Of a stretch of 39,417 nt of DNA, positions 15,651-25,500 are shown one piece after another. The DNA is taken from the NCBI RefSeq assembly GCF_002960625.1, contig NZ_POJH01000015.1, positions 1 through 39,417 of the forward strand, written 5' to 3'. The notes under the pieces were generated by a model that was given only the letters and a program-made list of their open reading frames with translations, was not told the DNA's origin and did no database searches. Origin of the DNA: Streptococcus suis (GTDB lineage: Bacteria; Bacillota; Bacilli; Lactobacillales; Streptococcaceae). The translations under genes were made by a program, and so were the position numbers. Positions within the stretch are counted from its first letter, which is position 1, and every line of letters begins with the position of its first letter.

Positions 15651-18302
15651 ATGTCAAAAGAATTATCACCAAAATACAATCCAGCTGAGGTTGAGGCTGG
15701 TCGTTACCAGACTTGGTTGGACCAAGATGTTTTTAAGCCGTCAGGCAATGCGGAGGCTAAGCCTTATTCTATCGTGATTCCGCCGCCAAACGTAACAGGT
15801 AAGTTGCACTTGGGACACGCGTGGGATACCACCCTTCAAGATATCATCATCCGACAAAAACGCATGCAGGGTTTTGATACCCTCTGGCTTCCAGGTATGG
15901 ACCACGCGGGGATTGCCACACAGGCTAAGGTTGAGGAACGCTTGCGGGAGCAAGGCGTGACCCGTTATGACTTGGGCCGTGAAAAATTCCTCGACAAAGT
16001 CTGGGAATGGAAGGATGAGTACGCAGCGACCATTCGTGAGCAATGGGGCAAGTTGGGTCTGTCTTTGGACTACCAACGTGATCGCTTTACGTTGGACGAA
16101 GGCTTGTCAAAAGCTGTTCGCAAGGTCTTTGTAGAACTCTACAAAAAAGGTTGGATCTACCGTGGCGAATTTATCATCAACTGGGACCCTGCAGCTCGCA
16201 CAGCCCTTTCTGATATCGAGGTTATTCACAAGGATGTTGAAGGTGCCTTCTACCACATGAATTACATGTTGGAAGATGGTTCTCGTGCCCTTCAAGTTGC
16301 GACCACCCGTCCTGAAACCATGTTCGGTGACGTTGCGGTGGCGGTTAACCCAGAAGACCCACGTTACAAGGACTTGATTGGCAAAAACGTTATCCTGCCA
16401 GTCGTTAACAAGCCAATCCCAATCGTTGCCGATGAGCACGCAGATCCTGAATTTGGTACAGGGGTTGTGAAAATCACACCTGCCCACGATCCAAATGACT
16501 TCCTTGTCGGTCAACGCCACAATCTGCCACAAGTCAACGTGATGAATGACGATGGTACTATGAATGAGCTTGCAGGCGAATTTGTAGGTATGGACCGTTT
16601 TGAAGCTCGTAAGGCAACGGTTGCTAAGTTGCAAGAACTGGGAGCCCTTGTGGAAATCGAAAACCGTGTGCATTCAGTTGGTCACTCTGAACGTACAGGT
16701 GTCGTAGTTGAGCCACGTTTGTCAACTCAATGGTTTGTTAAGATGGACCAGTTGGCTAAGAATGCCATTGCCAACCAAGACACAGCTGATAAGGTAGAAT
16801 TTTACCCACCACGTTTCAACGATACCTTCCTGCAATGGATGGAAAATGTACACGACTGGGTTATCTCGCGTCAGCTTTGGTGGGGTCATCAGATTCCAGC
16901 ATGGTATAACGAATCTGGCGAAATGTACGTCGGAGAAGAGGCTCCAGCAGGTGACGGTTGGGTACAGGATGAGGATGTCCTAGATACATGGTTCAGCTCT
17001 GCCCTTTGGCCATTCTCAACCATGGGCTGGCCTGACGAAAACGCGGCGGACTTCCAGCGTTACTTCCCAACCTCAACCTTGGTAACGGGCTACGACATCA
17101 TCTTCTTCTGGGTGTCGCGCATGATTTTCCAATCGCTTGAGTTCACCGGCCGTCAGCCATTTAAGAACGTGCTGATCCACGGTTTGATCCGTGATGAAGA
17201 AGGTCGCAAGATGTCCAAGTCGCTTGGAAACGGGATCGACCCAATGGATGTCATCGAGAAATATGGTGCGGACGCTTTGCGTTGGTTCTTGTCAAACGGC
17301 TCTGCCCCTGGTCAAGATGTCCGCTTCTCTTATGAGAAAATGGACGCGTCTTGGAACTTCATCAACAAGATTTGGAACATTTCCCGCTACATCCTCATGA
17401 ACAATGAAGGTTTGACCTTGGATGCGGCGCGTGAGAATGTTGCCAAAGTCGCAGCTGGCGAGGCTGGCAACGTGACGGACCGCTGGATTCTCCACAACCT
17501 CAACGAAACCATTGCCAAAGTCACTGAAAACTTTGACAAGTTCGAGTTTGGTGTGGCTGGTCACATCCTCTACAACTTCATCTGGGAAGAGTTCGCCAAC
17601 TGGTATGTCGAACTGACCAAGGAGGTCCTTTACAGCGACAACGAGGCTGAGAAAGTCATGACCCGCTCTGTCCTTCTCTACACGCTGGACCAAATCCTTC
17701 GCCTCCTCCACCCAATCATGCCGTTTGTGACGGAAGAGATCTTCGCCCAGTACGCAGAGGGTTCTATCGTGGTGGCAGCTTACCCTGTTGTCAACCCAGC
17801 CTTTGAAAACGCTGAAGCTCACAAGGGTGTGGAAAGCCTCAAGGACTTGATCCGTTCGGTGCGAAATAGCAGAGCAGAGGTCAATGTCGCTCCTTCTAAG
17901 CCGATTACCATCTTGATTAAGACGGCAGATAGCGAGCTTGAAACCTTCTTCAAGGCAAATGAAAACTATATCCGCCGCTTTACAAATCCAGAGCAGTTGG
18001 AAATCAGTTCAAGTATCGTTGCACCAGAACTAGCCATGTCAGCCGTTATTACCGGTGCTGAAATCTTCTTGCCACTCGCCGACCTCCTCAACGTAGAAGA
18101 AGAGTTGGCTCGTCTGGACAAAGAGCTTGCCAAGTGGCAAAAAGAACTAGACATGGTCGGCAAAAAACTCAGCAACGAACGCTTCATCGCCAACGCCAAA
18201 CCAGAAGTCGTTGAAAAAGAAAAAGAAAAACAAGCCGACTACCAAGCCAAATTCGACGCCACAGTAGCGCGGATTGAAGAGATGAAGAAGTTGGTGAATT
18301 AA
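15651..18302 (+). CDS. valS: Valyl-tRNA synthetase
   Basis: An 883-residue class I aminoacyl-tRNA synthetase charging tRNA-Val. HIGH-type motif HLGH (53-56) after [12 protein letters not shown] (520-524), editing domain with [20 protein letters not shown], and a C-terminal coiled coil (about 810-883, [20 protein letters not shown]). Length is normal and all key motifs are intact. RBS AAAAGGAGA precedes ATG 15651. The T-box lies 2.3 kb upstream; three genes now stand between it and valS. Confidence 0.98.
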   Translation: MSKELSPKYNPAEVEAGRYQTWLDQDVFKPSGNAEAKPYSIVIPPPNVTGKLHLGHAWDTTLQDIIIRQKRMQGFDTLWLPGMDHAGIATQAKVEERLREQGVTRYDLGREKFLDKVWEWKDEYAATIREQWGKLGLSLDYQRDRFTLDEGLSKAVRKVFVELYKKGWIYRGEFIINWDPAARTALSDIEVIHKDVEGAFYHMNYMLEDGSRALQVATTRPETMFGDVAVAVNPEDPRYKDLIGKNVILPVVNKPIPIVADEHADPEFGTGVVKITPAHDPNDFLVGQRHNLPQVNVMNDDGTMNELAGEFVGMDRFEARKATVAKLQELGALVEIENRVHSVGHSERTGVVVEPRLSTQWFVKMDQLAKNAIANQDTADKVEFYPPRFNDTFLQWMENVHDWVISRQLWWGHQIPAWYNESGEMYVGEEAPAGDGWVQDEDVLDTWFSSALWPFSTMGWPDENAADFQRYFPTSTLVTGYDIIFFWVSRMIFQSLEFTGRQPFKNVLIHGLIRDEEGRKMSKSLGNGIDPMDVIEKYGADALRWFLSNGSAPGQDVRFSYEKMDASWNFINKIWNISRYILMNNEGLTLDAARENVAKVAAGEAGNVTDRWILHNLNETIAKVTENFDKFEFGVAGHILYNFIWEEFANWYVELTKEVLYSDNEAEKVMTRSVLLYTLDQILRLLHPIMPFVTEEIFAQYAEGSIVVAAYPVVNPAFENAEAHKGVESLKDLIRSVRNSRAEVNVAPSKPITILIKTADSELETFFKANENYIRRFTNPEQLEISSSIVAPELAMSAVITGAEIFLPLADLLNVEEELARLDKELAKWQKELDMVGKKLSNERFIANAKPEVVEKEKEKQADYQAKFDATVARIEEMKKLVN

Positions 18303-18327
18303 GGTCACAAAACCAACAAAATAGTAT

Positions 18328-18355
18328 AAAACCCAGCCTAAAAAGGTTGGGTTTT
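18328..18355 (+). terminator. Terminator of the valS operon
   Basis: AAAACCCAGCCT (18328-18339), A-rich loop, AGGTTGGGTTTT (18344-18355), with one G-U pair. Confidence 0.85.
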
Positions 18356-18356
18356 G

Positions 18357-18365
18357 TGGTATAAT
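18357..18365 (+). promoter_or_regulatory. Probable promoter of the GHKL/receiver pair
   Basis: Extended -10 TGG-TATAAT immediately after the valS terminator. This would give a 5' leader of about 125 nt. The leader (18372-18496) is AT-rich, with TTTAAACTC near 18388 and GAGTTTTAAA near 18432 able to pair. No other feature is seen in it. Confidence 0.55.
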
Positions 18366-18496
18366 GAAATTAGTTTTTAAAGGAATATTTAAACTCTTGA
18401 TAATATTCTTGGTATATTGATAAGGAACAATAGAGTTTTAAAAGAAGAAACTGAGTATTTACTTTTAAAATATTAAATATAAATGGAGGTGAGTTC

Positions 18497-20593
18497 ATGG
18501 TTGAAGTTAATTTTAGACCAAAGGCACAAATTTTAATTCAATTAGGCGATCAATTAATTAAAAATGAAGGAATAGCTCTTCTAGAACTGATTAAAAACGC
18601 CTATGATGCAGATGCCAATAAATGTATTGTTACTATGAATGATATCGATTCTACACTTGGTCTTGGTGAAATTATGATTGAAGACGATGGTATTGGGATG
18701 TCATTCGAAACAATTCGGGATATTTGGATGCAACCTGGTAACACTCATAAAAAATATCAAGTGGAGAATAAGAGATATTCTAAGTTAGGGCGTTTACCAA
18801 TTGGTGAAAAGGGGATTGGTAGATTCGGTATTCATAAGTTAGGTAGAGATATTGAAATAATAACCCGTCAAGATGGACAGAAAGAAATTTACTTTAAGTT
18901 GGACTGGAACCAATTTGATTCGGAATTATTTCTAGACGAGATACCAATAGTTATCGAAGAAAGGGAGCCGATTTATTTTAGAGAGCATCCAGGGACGTTA
19001 ATAAAAATTAGGGACCTAGAACCATGGGATAGAAAAAAATTTAGAGATACGTATCGACAAATTACATCCTTAAACTCTCCTTTTGAATCTTCTGAATCAT
19101 TTATTGTAGAATTTAATACTACTTTAGAAGATTGGCTGGAAGGAATGATGGATTTCAGTAAAATAAAAGAATTTGCTCTGTATAAATCAAGTGCCAAATT
19201 CTTAAATGGTAATATTAAGGATTTCACATATGAATTTATGCCGTATGATAATATGACAGTGAAATCTCGAAAATTAGAAAAAGATGTAATTCCATTGGAT
19301 CTTTCGGAAGAAGGGAAAAAGAAAGATCCAGCTCTCTTTATTTCTGAAAATTTTTCTAGTCAAGATATGGAAAGATTAGGTATCAATGATTTTAGTATAG
19401 AACTTTATGTTTTTGATAAATCTTCAGAGGTAACTCGATTCATTAGTGATAAAAGTTCGTTTAAAGAGTACCTTACTGAGAATGGTGGAATTAGAGTTTT
19501 TAGAGACAATATGAGGGTTTTGGATTATGGTGAAAAAGGAAATGATTGGCTTAATCTAGATTCTAAACGTGTCAATAATCCAGCTGTATCTCTCAGTAAT
19601 AATATTATTTTAGGAGCAATTTCATTAAAGAGGGAATCAAGTAAAGGGTTAGTTGAAAAAGCGAATAGAGAGGGATTTATCTCAAATCAAGCATATACCT
19701 TATTTGAAAAAATCATTGAGAAATACCTTTTTGAATTTACAAGGGAACGGAACATTGACAAGGACAAACTGAGGGAATCATTAAAAGAAAACAATAAAAA
19801 TTTAATTGATCTGATTGCCGAAGTTGATATATCGATAAATAATTTAGAAATTGATAAAAATATTAAATCGGAGTTATCGAAAAAATTACGACAAGTAAAA
19901 AATGAATATAAGTTTATTACAGAAACCTACGTAAAGACTTCATCTGCAACAAGTAGTTATGCTATTGTCATTCATGAAATGGAAAAAATTGTTAAAGAAT
20001 TGACTTTGATATCATGGAATTCAGAAGAAATTAATCGTATTGATAAATTAACGCATCGCTTACGTGATGTTATTGAAGGTTATACCGCAATTCTTCGCAA
20101 TCGTCGAAAATCAACCTATTCTATTAAAGAAGTGATTGATGATGCATTATTTAATCTTGAGTTTAGATTAGAGGCTCACAAAATAAATATGGGCACACCA
20201 TATAAAGAAAAAGCCTATACAGTGACATGCGACAAGGGTTTAATCATTTCTGCTATCATGAATATAATAGACAATTCTATCTATTGGACACATAAATCTA
20301 AGAAACAAGAAAAGAAAATCTTCATAGATGTTAATTTGAATAGTGAGTCAGATAGAGTAGAACTGATAATTGCTGATAATGGAGTAGGATTCCAAGTTCA
20401 ACCAGAAGATTTAGTAAGGCCGTTTGTATCAAATAAACAGGGAGGATTGGGTCTTGGTCTGAATATTGTAAATGAAATCATGAATTCTCAAAAAGGGCAA
20501 CTTCTTTTTCCAAATAATGCTGAAGTTACGTTGCCTGAAGAATATAAAAATGGCGCTCTAGTAGTTTTGAGTATTCCAAGATCTAAAAATTAG
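18497..20593 (+). CDS. Double-GHKL ATPase, sensor-kinase-like (putative defence gene)
   Basis: A 698-residue protein with two GHKL ATP-binding modules. N-terminal module, Hsp90/MutL-like: LLELIKNAYDADA (E30, N34, D37), DDGIGM (63-68), GEKGIGRFG (103-111), then a middle region with GGIRVFRDNMRVLDYG (330-345) and SNNIILGAISLKR. A coiled segment follows (about 420-480), then IVIHEMEKI with H493 in histidine-kinase H-box position. C-terminal histidine-kinase-like module: N589/N593 in MNIIDNS, ADNGVGF (626-632) and GGLGLGLNIV (649-658). No transmembrane helix, so the protein is cytosolic. RBS GGAGGTGA is excellent. The partner gene starts 12 bp after its stop. AT-rich relative to valS. Known GHKL proteins of this layout occur in defence neighbourhoods; a sensor role is inferred. 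Confidence 0.85.
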   Translation: MVEVNFRPKAQILIQLGDQLIKNEGIALLELIKNAYDADANKCIVTMNDIDSTLGLGEIMIEDDGIGMSFETIRDIWMQPGNTHKKYQVENKRYSKLGRLPIGEKGIGRFGIHKLGRDIEIITRQDGQKEIYFKLDWNQFDSELFLDEIPIVIEEREPIYFREHPGTLIKIRDLEPWDRKKFRDTYRQITSLNSPFESSESFIVEFNTTLEDWLEGMMDFSKIKEFALYKSSAKFLNGNIKDFTYEFMPYDNMTVKSRKLEKDVIPLDLSEEGKKKDPALFISENFSSQDMERLGINDFSIELYVFDKSSEVTRFISDKSSFKEYLTENGGIRVFRDNMRVLDYGEKGNDWLNLDSKRVNNPAVSLSNNIILGAISLKRESSKGLVEKANREGFISNQAYTLFEKIIEKYLFEFTRERNIDKDKLRESLKENNKNLIDLIAEVDISINNLEIDKNIKSELSKKLRQVKNEYKFITETYVKTSSATSSYAIVIHEMEKIVKELTLISWNSEEINRIDKLTHRLRDVIEGYTAILRNRRKSTYSIKEVIDDALFNLEFRLEAHKINMGTPYKEKAYTVTCDKGLIISAIMNIIDNSIYWTHKSKKQEKKIFIDVNLNSESDRVELIIADNGVGFQVQPEDLVRPFVSNKQGGLGLGLNIVNEIMNSQKGQLLFPNNAEVTLPEEYKNGALVVLSIPRSKN

Positions 20594-20605
20594 GAGTTAA
20601 AAAGT

Positions 20606-21997
20606 ATGTTACCAAATAATGGTTCTATAGTAATTGTAGATGATAAAATAGAAGAAGCGCGTCCACTATTCTCTTTTTTGGCGCAAGAAAATAAGGCTTT
20701 TAAATACTATGATGGTAGCCCGAGTAGTCTTCCTAGTAGTGAAGAAGTAAAAGAAGCAGTTAGGTTAATCTTTTTGGATTATAACTTGAACGCTGGGACT
20801 AACCCAGCGAATAATAATGCTGCAATAATGGCACAGCTAAATCGTTTAATTTCTAAAAATAATGGACCATACTATATTTTACTCTGGAGTAAAGAGAAAG
20901 TAGAGGAAGATTGTCAGACATTTGAACAGGAATTAAAAAACAGGATAGGAGAGGATAGGAACTATTTACTGCCAACAGGTGTTGAGTATATAGACAAGCA
21001 AACCTATTTTGATTATGATCCAGATACTAATGAGCATACTTTCAAGAGTGGCAAAGTTCAAGAATTAAAGGATAAAATTTTTGAGATTATTAACGGACTA
21101 GCTTTGCTTGAGTTTTTTATAAAATGGGAAAATCAAGTTTTATTAACTAGTCAAAAATTGGTCTCAAAAACAACTGATATAAGTGACAATGCAAGCGATT
21201 TGGCTTATCATTTGGCAAAGGTAAATCTTGAGCAGTCTACAAGTAATCTCCCTAATGAAAAACTAATTTCTGCTGCTTATCAAAGTCTCAATACGGTGTA
21301 TTCAACTTATTTGAATCATAAAGTAGAAGAGATTCAATTAGAGAATACAGAGTTTCAAAATTTAAATTTCATAGATAGTACTATCGGTAATAAAGGAAGG
21401 GTCAATAGTTGGTTAAATATCAATACTTTAGACAATCCTAGTCATATTGGAAAAGTCTTTTGCGAAACAGGCCAGTTTTCAGATGTTAATATAATTAATA
21501 CCAATACTGCAAGTGAAAAAGATTTTTTAAGTAAGGTACAGGAAAAACTTGAAGCTAATGAACAAAATGATAACTATTATTTCAAAGAAATAGGGTTAGA
21601 AATTAGTCCTGAATGTGATTTTGCTCAAAACAAGCGAAATTTCTATAGAATTATACCTGGTATTTTCGTTTCAGAAGAATTACTAAAGGATACACAACAT
21701 GATTTAATTGGTAAGTTAAAATATACTGTTAATAATAGAGGTAGCATACAGTGGTCTGTATCAAAAAGTATTTTTGTCAGTCCAAAAATTGAGTATAAAG
21801 ATGATAGTAGTAATCAAACATTCAATGCGTATTTGATTTTAGACTTGTCTCAGTTTAAAACGGTCCCTTTAAAAGATGGAGATAACGATTATTTTGAGGT
21901 TCATGATGTACTATTTTCAATCAATAATGATATGTTACAGGGGATAAAAAATGAATTAGCTTCTAACATACAGAGAAAAGGTTATCAGTCAATATAA
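20606..21997 (+). CDS. Receiver-like protein with large unknown C-terminal domain
   Basis: A 463-residue partner of the upstream kinase-like protein. The N-terminus looks like a response-regulator receiver: SIVIVDDK with D12/D13, RLIFLDYNL with phosphoacceptor candidate D58, and YYILLWSK with K96. It differs from normal receivers in having a long insertion-rich 59-85 stretch. No DNA-binding output domain follows. Instead there is about 330 residues I do not recognise: a helical part (about 150-250) and a mixed region with the motif EISPECDFAQNKR (332-344, C337) and NFYRIIPGIFV. RBS AGGAG. Together the two genes look like a two-component-like pair whose output is not transcriptional. Function is inferred, not shown. 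Confidence 0.78.
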   Translation: MLPNNGSIVIVDDKIEEARPLFSFLAQENKAFKYYDGSPSSLPSSEEVKEAVRLIFLDYNLNAGTNPANNNAAIMAQLNRLISKNNGPYYILLWSKEKVEEDCQTFEQELKNRIGEDRNYLLPTGVEYIDKQTYFDYDPDTNEHTFKSGKVQELKDKIFEIINGLALLEFFIKWENQVLLTSQKLVSKTTDISDNASDLAYHLAKVNLEQSTSNLPNEKLISAAYQSLNTVYSTYLNHKVEEIQLENTEFQNLNFIDSTIGNKGRVNSWLNINTLDNPSHIGKVFCETGQFSDVNIINTNTASEKDFLSKVQEKLEANEQNDNYYFKEIGLEISPECDFAQNKRNFYRIIPGIFVSEELLKDTQHDLIGKLKYTVNNRGSIQWSVSKSIFVSPKIEYKDDSSNQTFNAYLILDLSQFKTVPLKDGDNDYFEVHDVLFSINNDMLQGIKNELASNIQRKGYQSI

Positions 21998-22057
21998 GGT
22001 ATTTAATGTTTACTACCAAAAAAATGAGTCTGGGACAATAGTTCTTCGATTCTATCA

Positions 22058-22087
22058 AAAAAGCAACGGTTTTTCCCGTTGCTTTTT
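22058..22087 (+). terminator. Terminator inside the left end of IS element A
   Basis: AAAAAGCAACGG (22058-22069), short T/C loop, CCGTTGCTTTTT (22076-22087). It would shield the transposase from outside transcription and would also end the GHKL/receiver transcript. Confidence 0.8.
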
Positions 22088-22150
22088 GCATGGTTGCGAT
22101 AGTCTTGGTAAAATAGAATTGCGTAATAAACCATTTAGAAAGGCTATCTC

Positions 22151-22984
22151 ACGCACATTCACTATAACACAAATCAGACCACTTTACCACTAGAACTTGC
22201 TTGTATCTTGCCTAAAGACCATATCGTCTTTACTATCGAAAAAGTGGTAAATGCTTTGGAGGATAGTCACTTTCAGTCTTTCTACCATGACTTCGGTCGT
22301 CCGTCCTATCACCCCAAACTGCTACTGTCCGCTCTTCTCTTTGCCTATTCTCAAGGTATCTTCTCTGGTCGTAAGATTGAAAAGATGATGGTGGAAAACC
22401 TGGCTATGCAGTACTTGACAGGACAGTTGGTCATTAGCTATCGCACCATCAATCGTTTCCGTGTGGTTGGTGGCATGGAGGAGTTAATCAGACAACTCTT
22501 TATTGAACTCAATCTTCGTCTGAAAATGGAGGAATTGGTTAGCTTAGATTGCCTGTTTATTGATGGCACTAAGATAGAAGCCAATGCCAACAAATATAGC
22601 TTTGTCTGGAAGAAGGCAACCGATAAGTTTTCTGCTAAGCTTCAAGAACAGATGCAGGTCTATTGTCAAGAAGAAATCACACCACTTATCCACCAAGCTA
22701 TTGAACTAGACGAGGAGGAAAGGATTTCCTCAGAACAATTGACTGATTTCGCTCATCTTCTGGAGGAAGAACTGACAGCGCTCAATCAAGATATTGAGGA
22801 AGCTCCCATTAAGGGCAAGGATGAGCGTAAAGCCAAGCGCCGCAAACTCAGGAAAGTCCTGCGAAAAGTCAAGGATGATTTTTCAGTGCGAGCTGAGAAA
22901 TATGAGACTTACCAAGAGACATTCGAAGGGCGTAACAGCTTTTCTAAGACTGATCCAGATGCTACATTTATGCGAATGAAAGAG
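22151..22984 (+). pseudogene. IS1182 transposase of element A, 5' part
   Basis: Open frame HIHYNTNQTTLPLELACIL, then PKDHIVFTIEKVVNALED, RPSYHPKLLLSALLFAYSQG, LFIDGTKIEANANKYSFVWK and DPDATFMRMKE, the N-terminal half of an IS1182 (DDE) transposase. The codon where the family ATG is expected is ACG (22151-22153), so the normal start is lost; a TTG at 22208 could restart a shortened product. It breaks off at RMKE, where element B is inserted. Confidence 0.85.
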
Positions 22985-24666
22985 GAAGAGGCTGGGCAAA
23001 AACTAGCCAGTAAATAAAAAACACAGATAGATTCAAGCTGATTTTGATGAAATCCAGCCGTACTGTCTGTGTTTTTCTTTTTATCTCTATTATCTTGGAC
23101 TAATTTCTTAGCCAATTTCGTGAGATTCATACTCATTAGGAGGAATCCTATCTCAGTTTCAACCACTTTTTGTCCTCTGACATGCACTCTGCGCACGCCA
23201 AAAACACCCTTCATCCTACCAAATACAGGTTCGACATCCACCTTACGTTTGGCATAAATGCAGGTCCCCTCTTTACTTGTCAATTTATCTTTGACTAAGT
23301 TCTTGAAATAGTTCCACGTAGGATTATACTGAATTTGTTTGAGGTTTCCTTTCTCTGTCCGTGCTAATTGGTCTAACTCTTCACTAGCTTGTATAGGATC
23401 AGCTTCGTAAATCTTAATATCTCTCTCAAATCCATACTTGTCCGTTCTTCGTGAATAATTCTTGAATGAATACACAACACCATCTGGCTTTATCCACTGA
23501 TCAGAATCTTCTAGATAGGTCCAATTTTCAGGATTGGCATCACTCTTCTTGTAGCTTTTCTTCTGCTCTTTCTGATATGTTCCGTAGGGAATCAGAGGCG
23601 TTTTCTCCAGGTCATCAAGGATAAAGCTATAATTTTCTTCACTACCATAACCTGCATCCGCGACAATGTGTTGAAAGAGTTCTAAGGTTTGGATGGATTG
23701 AAGAAAGGGCTTGAGTGTACGAGTGTCAGTTGGATTCGGATACAATCCGTAAGCTAAGGCAAACTGGTTGTTTGTACCAAGTTGAAGGTTGTAACCGGGT
23801 TTGAGCTGACCATTCTTCATATGATCCTCTTTCATTCTCATGAATGTAGCGTCGGGATCTGTTTTTGAGTAGGAGTTTCGCTCTTGTAGAATCTGCTTAT
23901 CTCGTTCGTACTTCTGTTTCCGAACAAGACAATCCTCTTTCAACTTTCTCTTTAGTTTCTTAATTCTTCTTCGTTTCTGTTTGTTGGCTGATCCACCTTT
24001 ACTGACTTTAGGCTCTTGTGAGATAGCTTCTTCCACCTCATCCAATACTTGTTCTGTCTCATGTAGGAGTTGTTTGAGTCCCTCGCTAGTGAGGCATTCT
24101 TCCTTGGACAAGGCAGTATTCACCCCTTCTTGAACTAGCTTGTCATAAAGGGCAGAAATGTTTCCATTCAAGGCATCTTCATAGCGTTCAACGGCCTTTT
24201 TCCACGTGAAAGAATACTTGTTGGCATCAGCTTCTACCTTGGTCCCGTCAATGAAGAGGGCCTCATCTTCAATCAATCCATTCTCTCTGAGGAGGAGAGT
24301 GAAGTAGATGAAGGCAGTTTTGATGAGCTGGTTGGCGTGTGTGCTAGCCCTAAAACTATTGATGGTCCGATAACAGACATAGGTATCCTGACTCAGCCAT
24401 TTCATAGGAATGACTTCTTCATTCATTTGAACGATTTTTCGACCAGAGAATACCTGGCGAGCATAGGCGAACAGGGTCATTTTGAGCAACATGGCTGGAT
24501 GAAAGGCTGGACGACCAGTATGGGAAGTTTCTTCTAATAGAACGGATAAAGGAATGGTATCCACAAACTGACTAATCAGACGAGCCTCGTGCGTTGCAGG
24601 TAAGTCCCAAGCAATATTTAATTCCAAACTAAGCTGATTTGTGTTATACTGTTTATACATTTTCAT
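22909..24666 (-). CDS. IS1182-family transposase of element B
   Basis: A DDE transposase starting MKMYKQYNTNQLSLELNIAW, with FRASTHANQLIKTAF, LFIDGTKVEADANKYSFTWK, DPDATFMRMKEDHMKNGQLK, IVADAGYGSEENYSFILDD and KRKVDVEPVFGRMKGVFGVR. The full family length is intact (about 540 residues), and nothing within the IS stops the frame. The frame then runs through a terminator-like hairpin and the terminal repeat (SICVFYLLASFCPASS) and ends at 22909 in antisense element A sequence, giving 585 residues. The last 25 residues come from the host sequence. Catalytic residues look intact, so this copy may be active. Confidence 0.88.
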   Translation of the reverse strand: MKMYKQYNTNQLSLELNIAWDLPATHEARLISQFVDTIPLSVLLEETSHTGRPAFHPAMLLKMTLFAYARQVFSGRKIVQMNEEVIPMKWLSQDTYVCYRTINSFRASTHANQLIKTAFIYFTLLLRENGLIEDEALFIDGTKVEADANKYSFTWKKAVERYEDALNGNISALYDKLVQEGVNTALSKEECLTSEGLKQLLHETEQVLDEVEEAISQEPKVSKGGSANKQKRRRIKKLKRKLKEDCLVRKQKYERDKQILQERNSYSKTDPDATFMRMKEDHMKNGQLKPGYNLQLGTNNQFALAYGLYPNPTDTRTLKPFLQSIQTLELFQHIVADAGYGSEENYSFILDDLEKTPLIPYGTYQKEQKKSYKKSDANPENWTYLEDSDQWIKPDGVVYSFKNYSRRTDKYGFERDIKIYEADPIQASEELDQLARTEKGNLKQIQYNPTWNYFKNLVKDKLTSKEGTCIYAKRKVDVEPVFGRMKGVFGVRRVHVRGQKVVETEIGFLLMSMNLTKLAKKLVQDNRDKKKNTDSTAGFHQNQLESICVFYLLASFCPASSSFIRINVASGSVLEKLLRPSNVSW

Positions 24667-24785
24667 GCCTTTCTAGTTGTTTTGTGGTTATTATAATTAT
24701 AAAGCATGAAATGGAAAACGAGCAACTCCTAATTGGAATTGCTCGTTTTTTTATTGTGAGAAGCTAGTTTTTGCCCAGCCTCTTC
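22985..24785 (-). mobile_element. IS1182-family element B nested in element A
   Basis: Perfect 23-bp inverted repeats: 22985-23007 (GAAGAGGCTGGGCAAAAACT and on) and 24763-24785. Size is about 1.8 kb. A hairpin near each end: AAAAACACAGA/TCTGTGTTTTT (about 23018-23078) and ACGAGCAA/TTGCTCGT (24718-24746). It interrupts the transposase of element A at RMKE. The right junction (24786-24812) does not join cleanly; AAAGAG occurs on both sides, but I cannot fix a target duplication. Confidence 0.85.
24718..24752 (+). terminator. Hairpin near the right end of IS element B
   Basis: ACGAGCAA (24718-24725), 13-nt loop with TCC/GGA, TTGCTCGT (24739-24746) and a T run to 24752. It faces the plus direction. 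Confidence 0.65.
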
Positions 24786-24806
24786 ACGAGCCTTGAAATA
24801 AAAGAG

Positions 24807-25500
24807 CGAGTATGAGAAATGGTCAGCTCAAACCAGGCTACAACCTACAAATCGCTACCGAAAACCAGTTCGTGCTACACTATGACATTTATCCCAACCC
24901 AACGGATACCAGAACTTTATTACCTTTCTTAGAAACCTATCCACATGAGTTAAAAATGGTTGTCGCTGATGCAGGTTATGGCAGTGAAGAGAACTTATTC
25001 ACACTTGATCAGCTTGGGATTGGCCACTTGATTAAGTATAGTCTGTTTGACAAGGAGCAGAAAAGGAACTACAAGCAGTCGTCTAAGAATTTGAACAATT
25101 TGGCTTACGATGAAGGTTGCGACACCTACACCCATCCCGATGGCTGGGACTATCACTTTGAATCTGTCGAACACAGAGTAGAACATCCACTGGATTTGAA
25201 CAGGAAATCAGGGTCTATAAGGCGGATTATCCTGATTTAGCACCTCAAAAAGGACTTTATGTCAACGAGAGGTATCAAGCCTTAAAACAATTAGAAAAAG
25301 AGAAGCTTTTATCTGAAGAAGGCAGTCGCATCTTCGCGCAACGGAAGGTTGATGTGGAGCCTGTCTTTGGTCAGATAAAGGCTTGTTTGGGTTACAAGAG
25401 ATGTAACCTGAGAGGAAAACGCCAAGTAAAAATTGATATGGGGTTGGTGCTCATGGCTAATAATCTAAGAAAATACAACACAAGAAATACTCAAAACTAA
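24807..25500 (+). pseudogene. IS1182 transposase of element A, 3' part, frameshifted
   Basis: Resumes as MRNGQLKPGYNLQIATENQF, then VVADAGYGSEENLFTLDQLG. Near 25195-25205 the frame shifts: one frame ends HPLDLNRKSGS, while the correct continuation EQEIRVYKADYPDLAPQKG runs in another frame to KVDVEPVFGQIKACLGYKRC and the stop at 25498-25500. With the lost start and the inserted element B, this transposase is dead. Confidence 0.85.

Noticed and set aside
18497..21997. Ordinary two-component system
   Set aside because: The kinase-like protein has no membrane sensor and an extra Hsp90-like ATPase, and the partner has no DNA-binding domain.
18497..21997. Detocs defence system
   Set aside because: Only two genes, no TPR sensor region in the kinase and no recognised Detocs effector domain; similarity is only in general logic.
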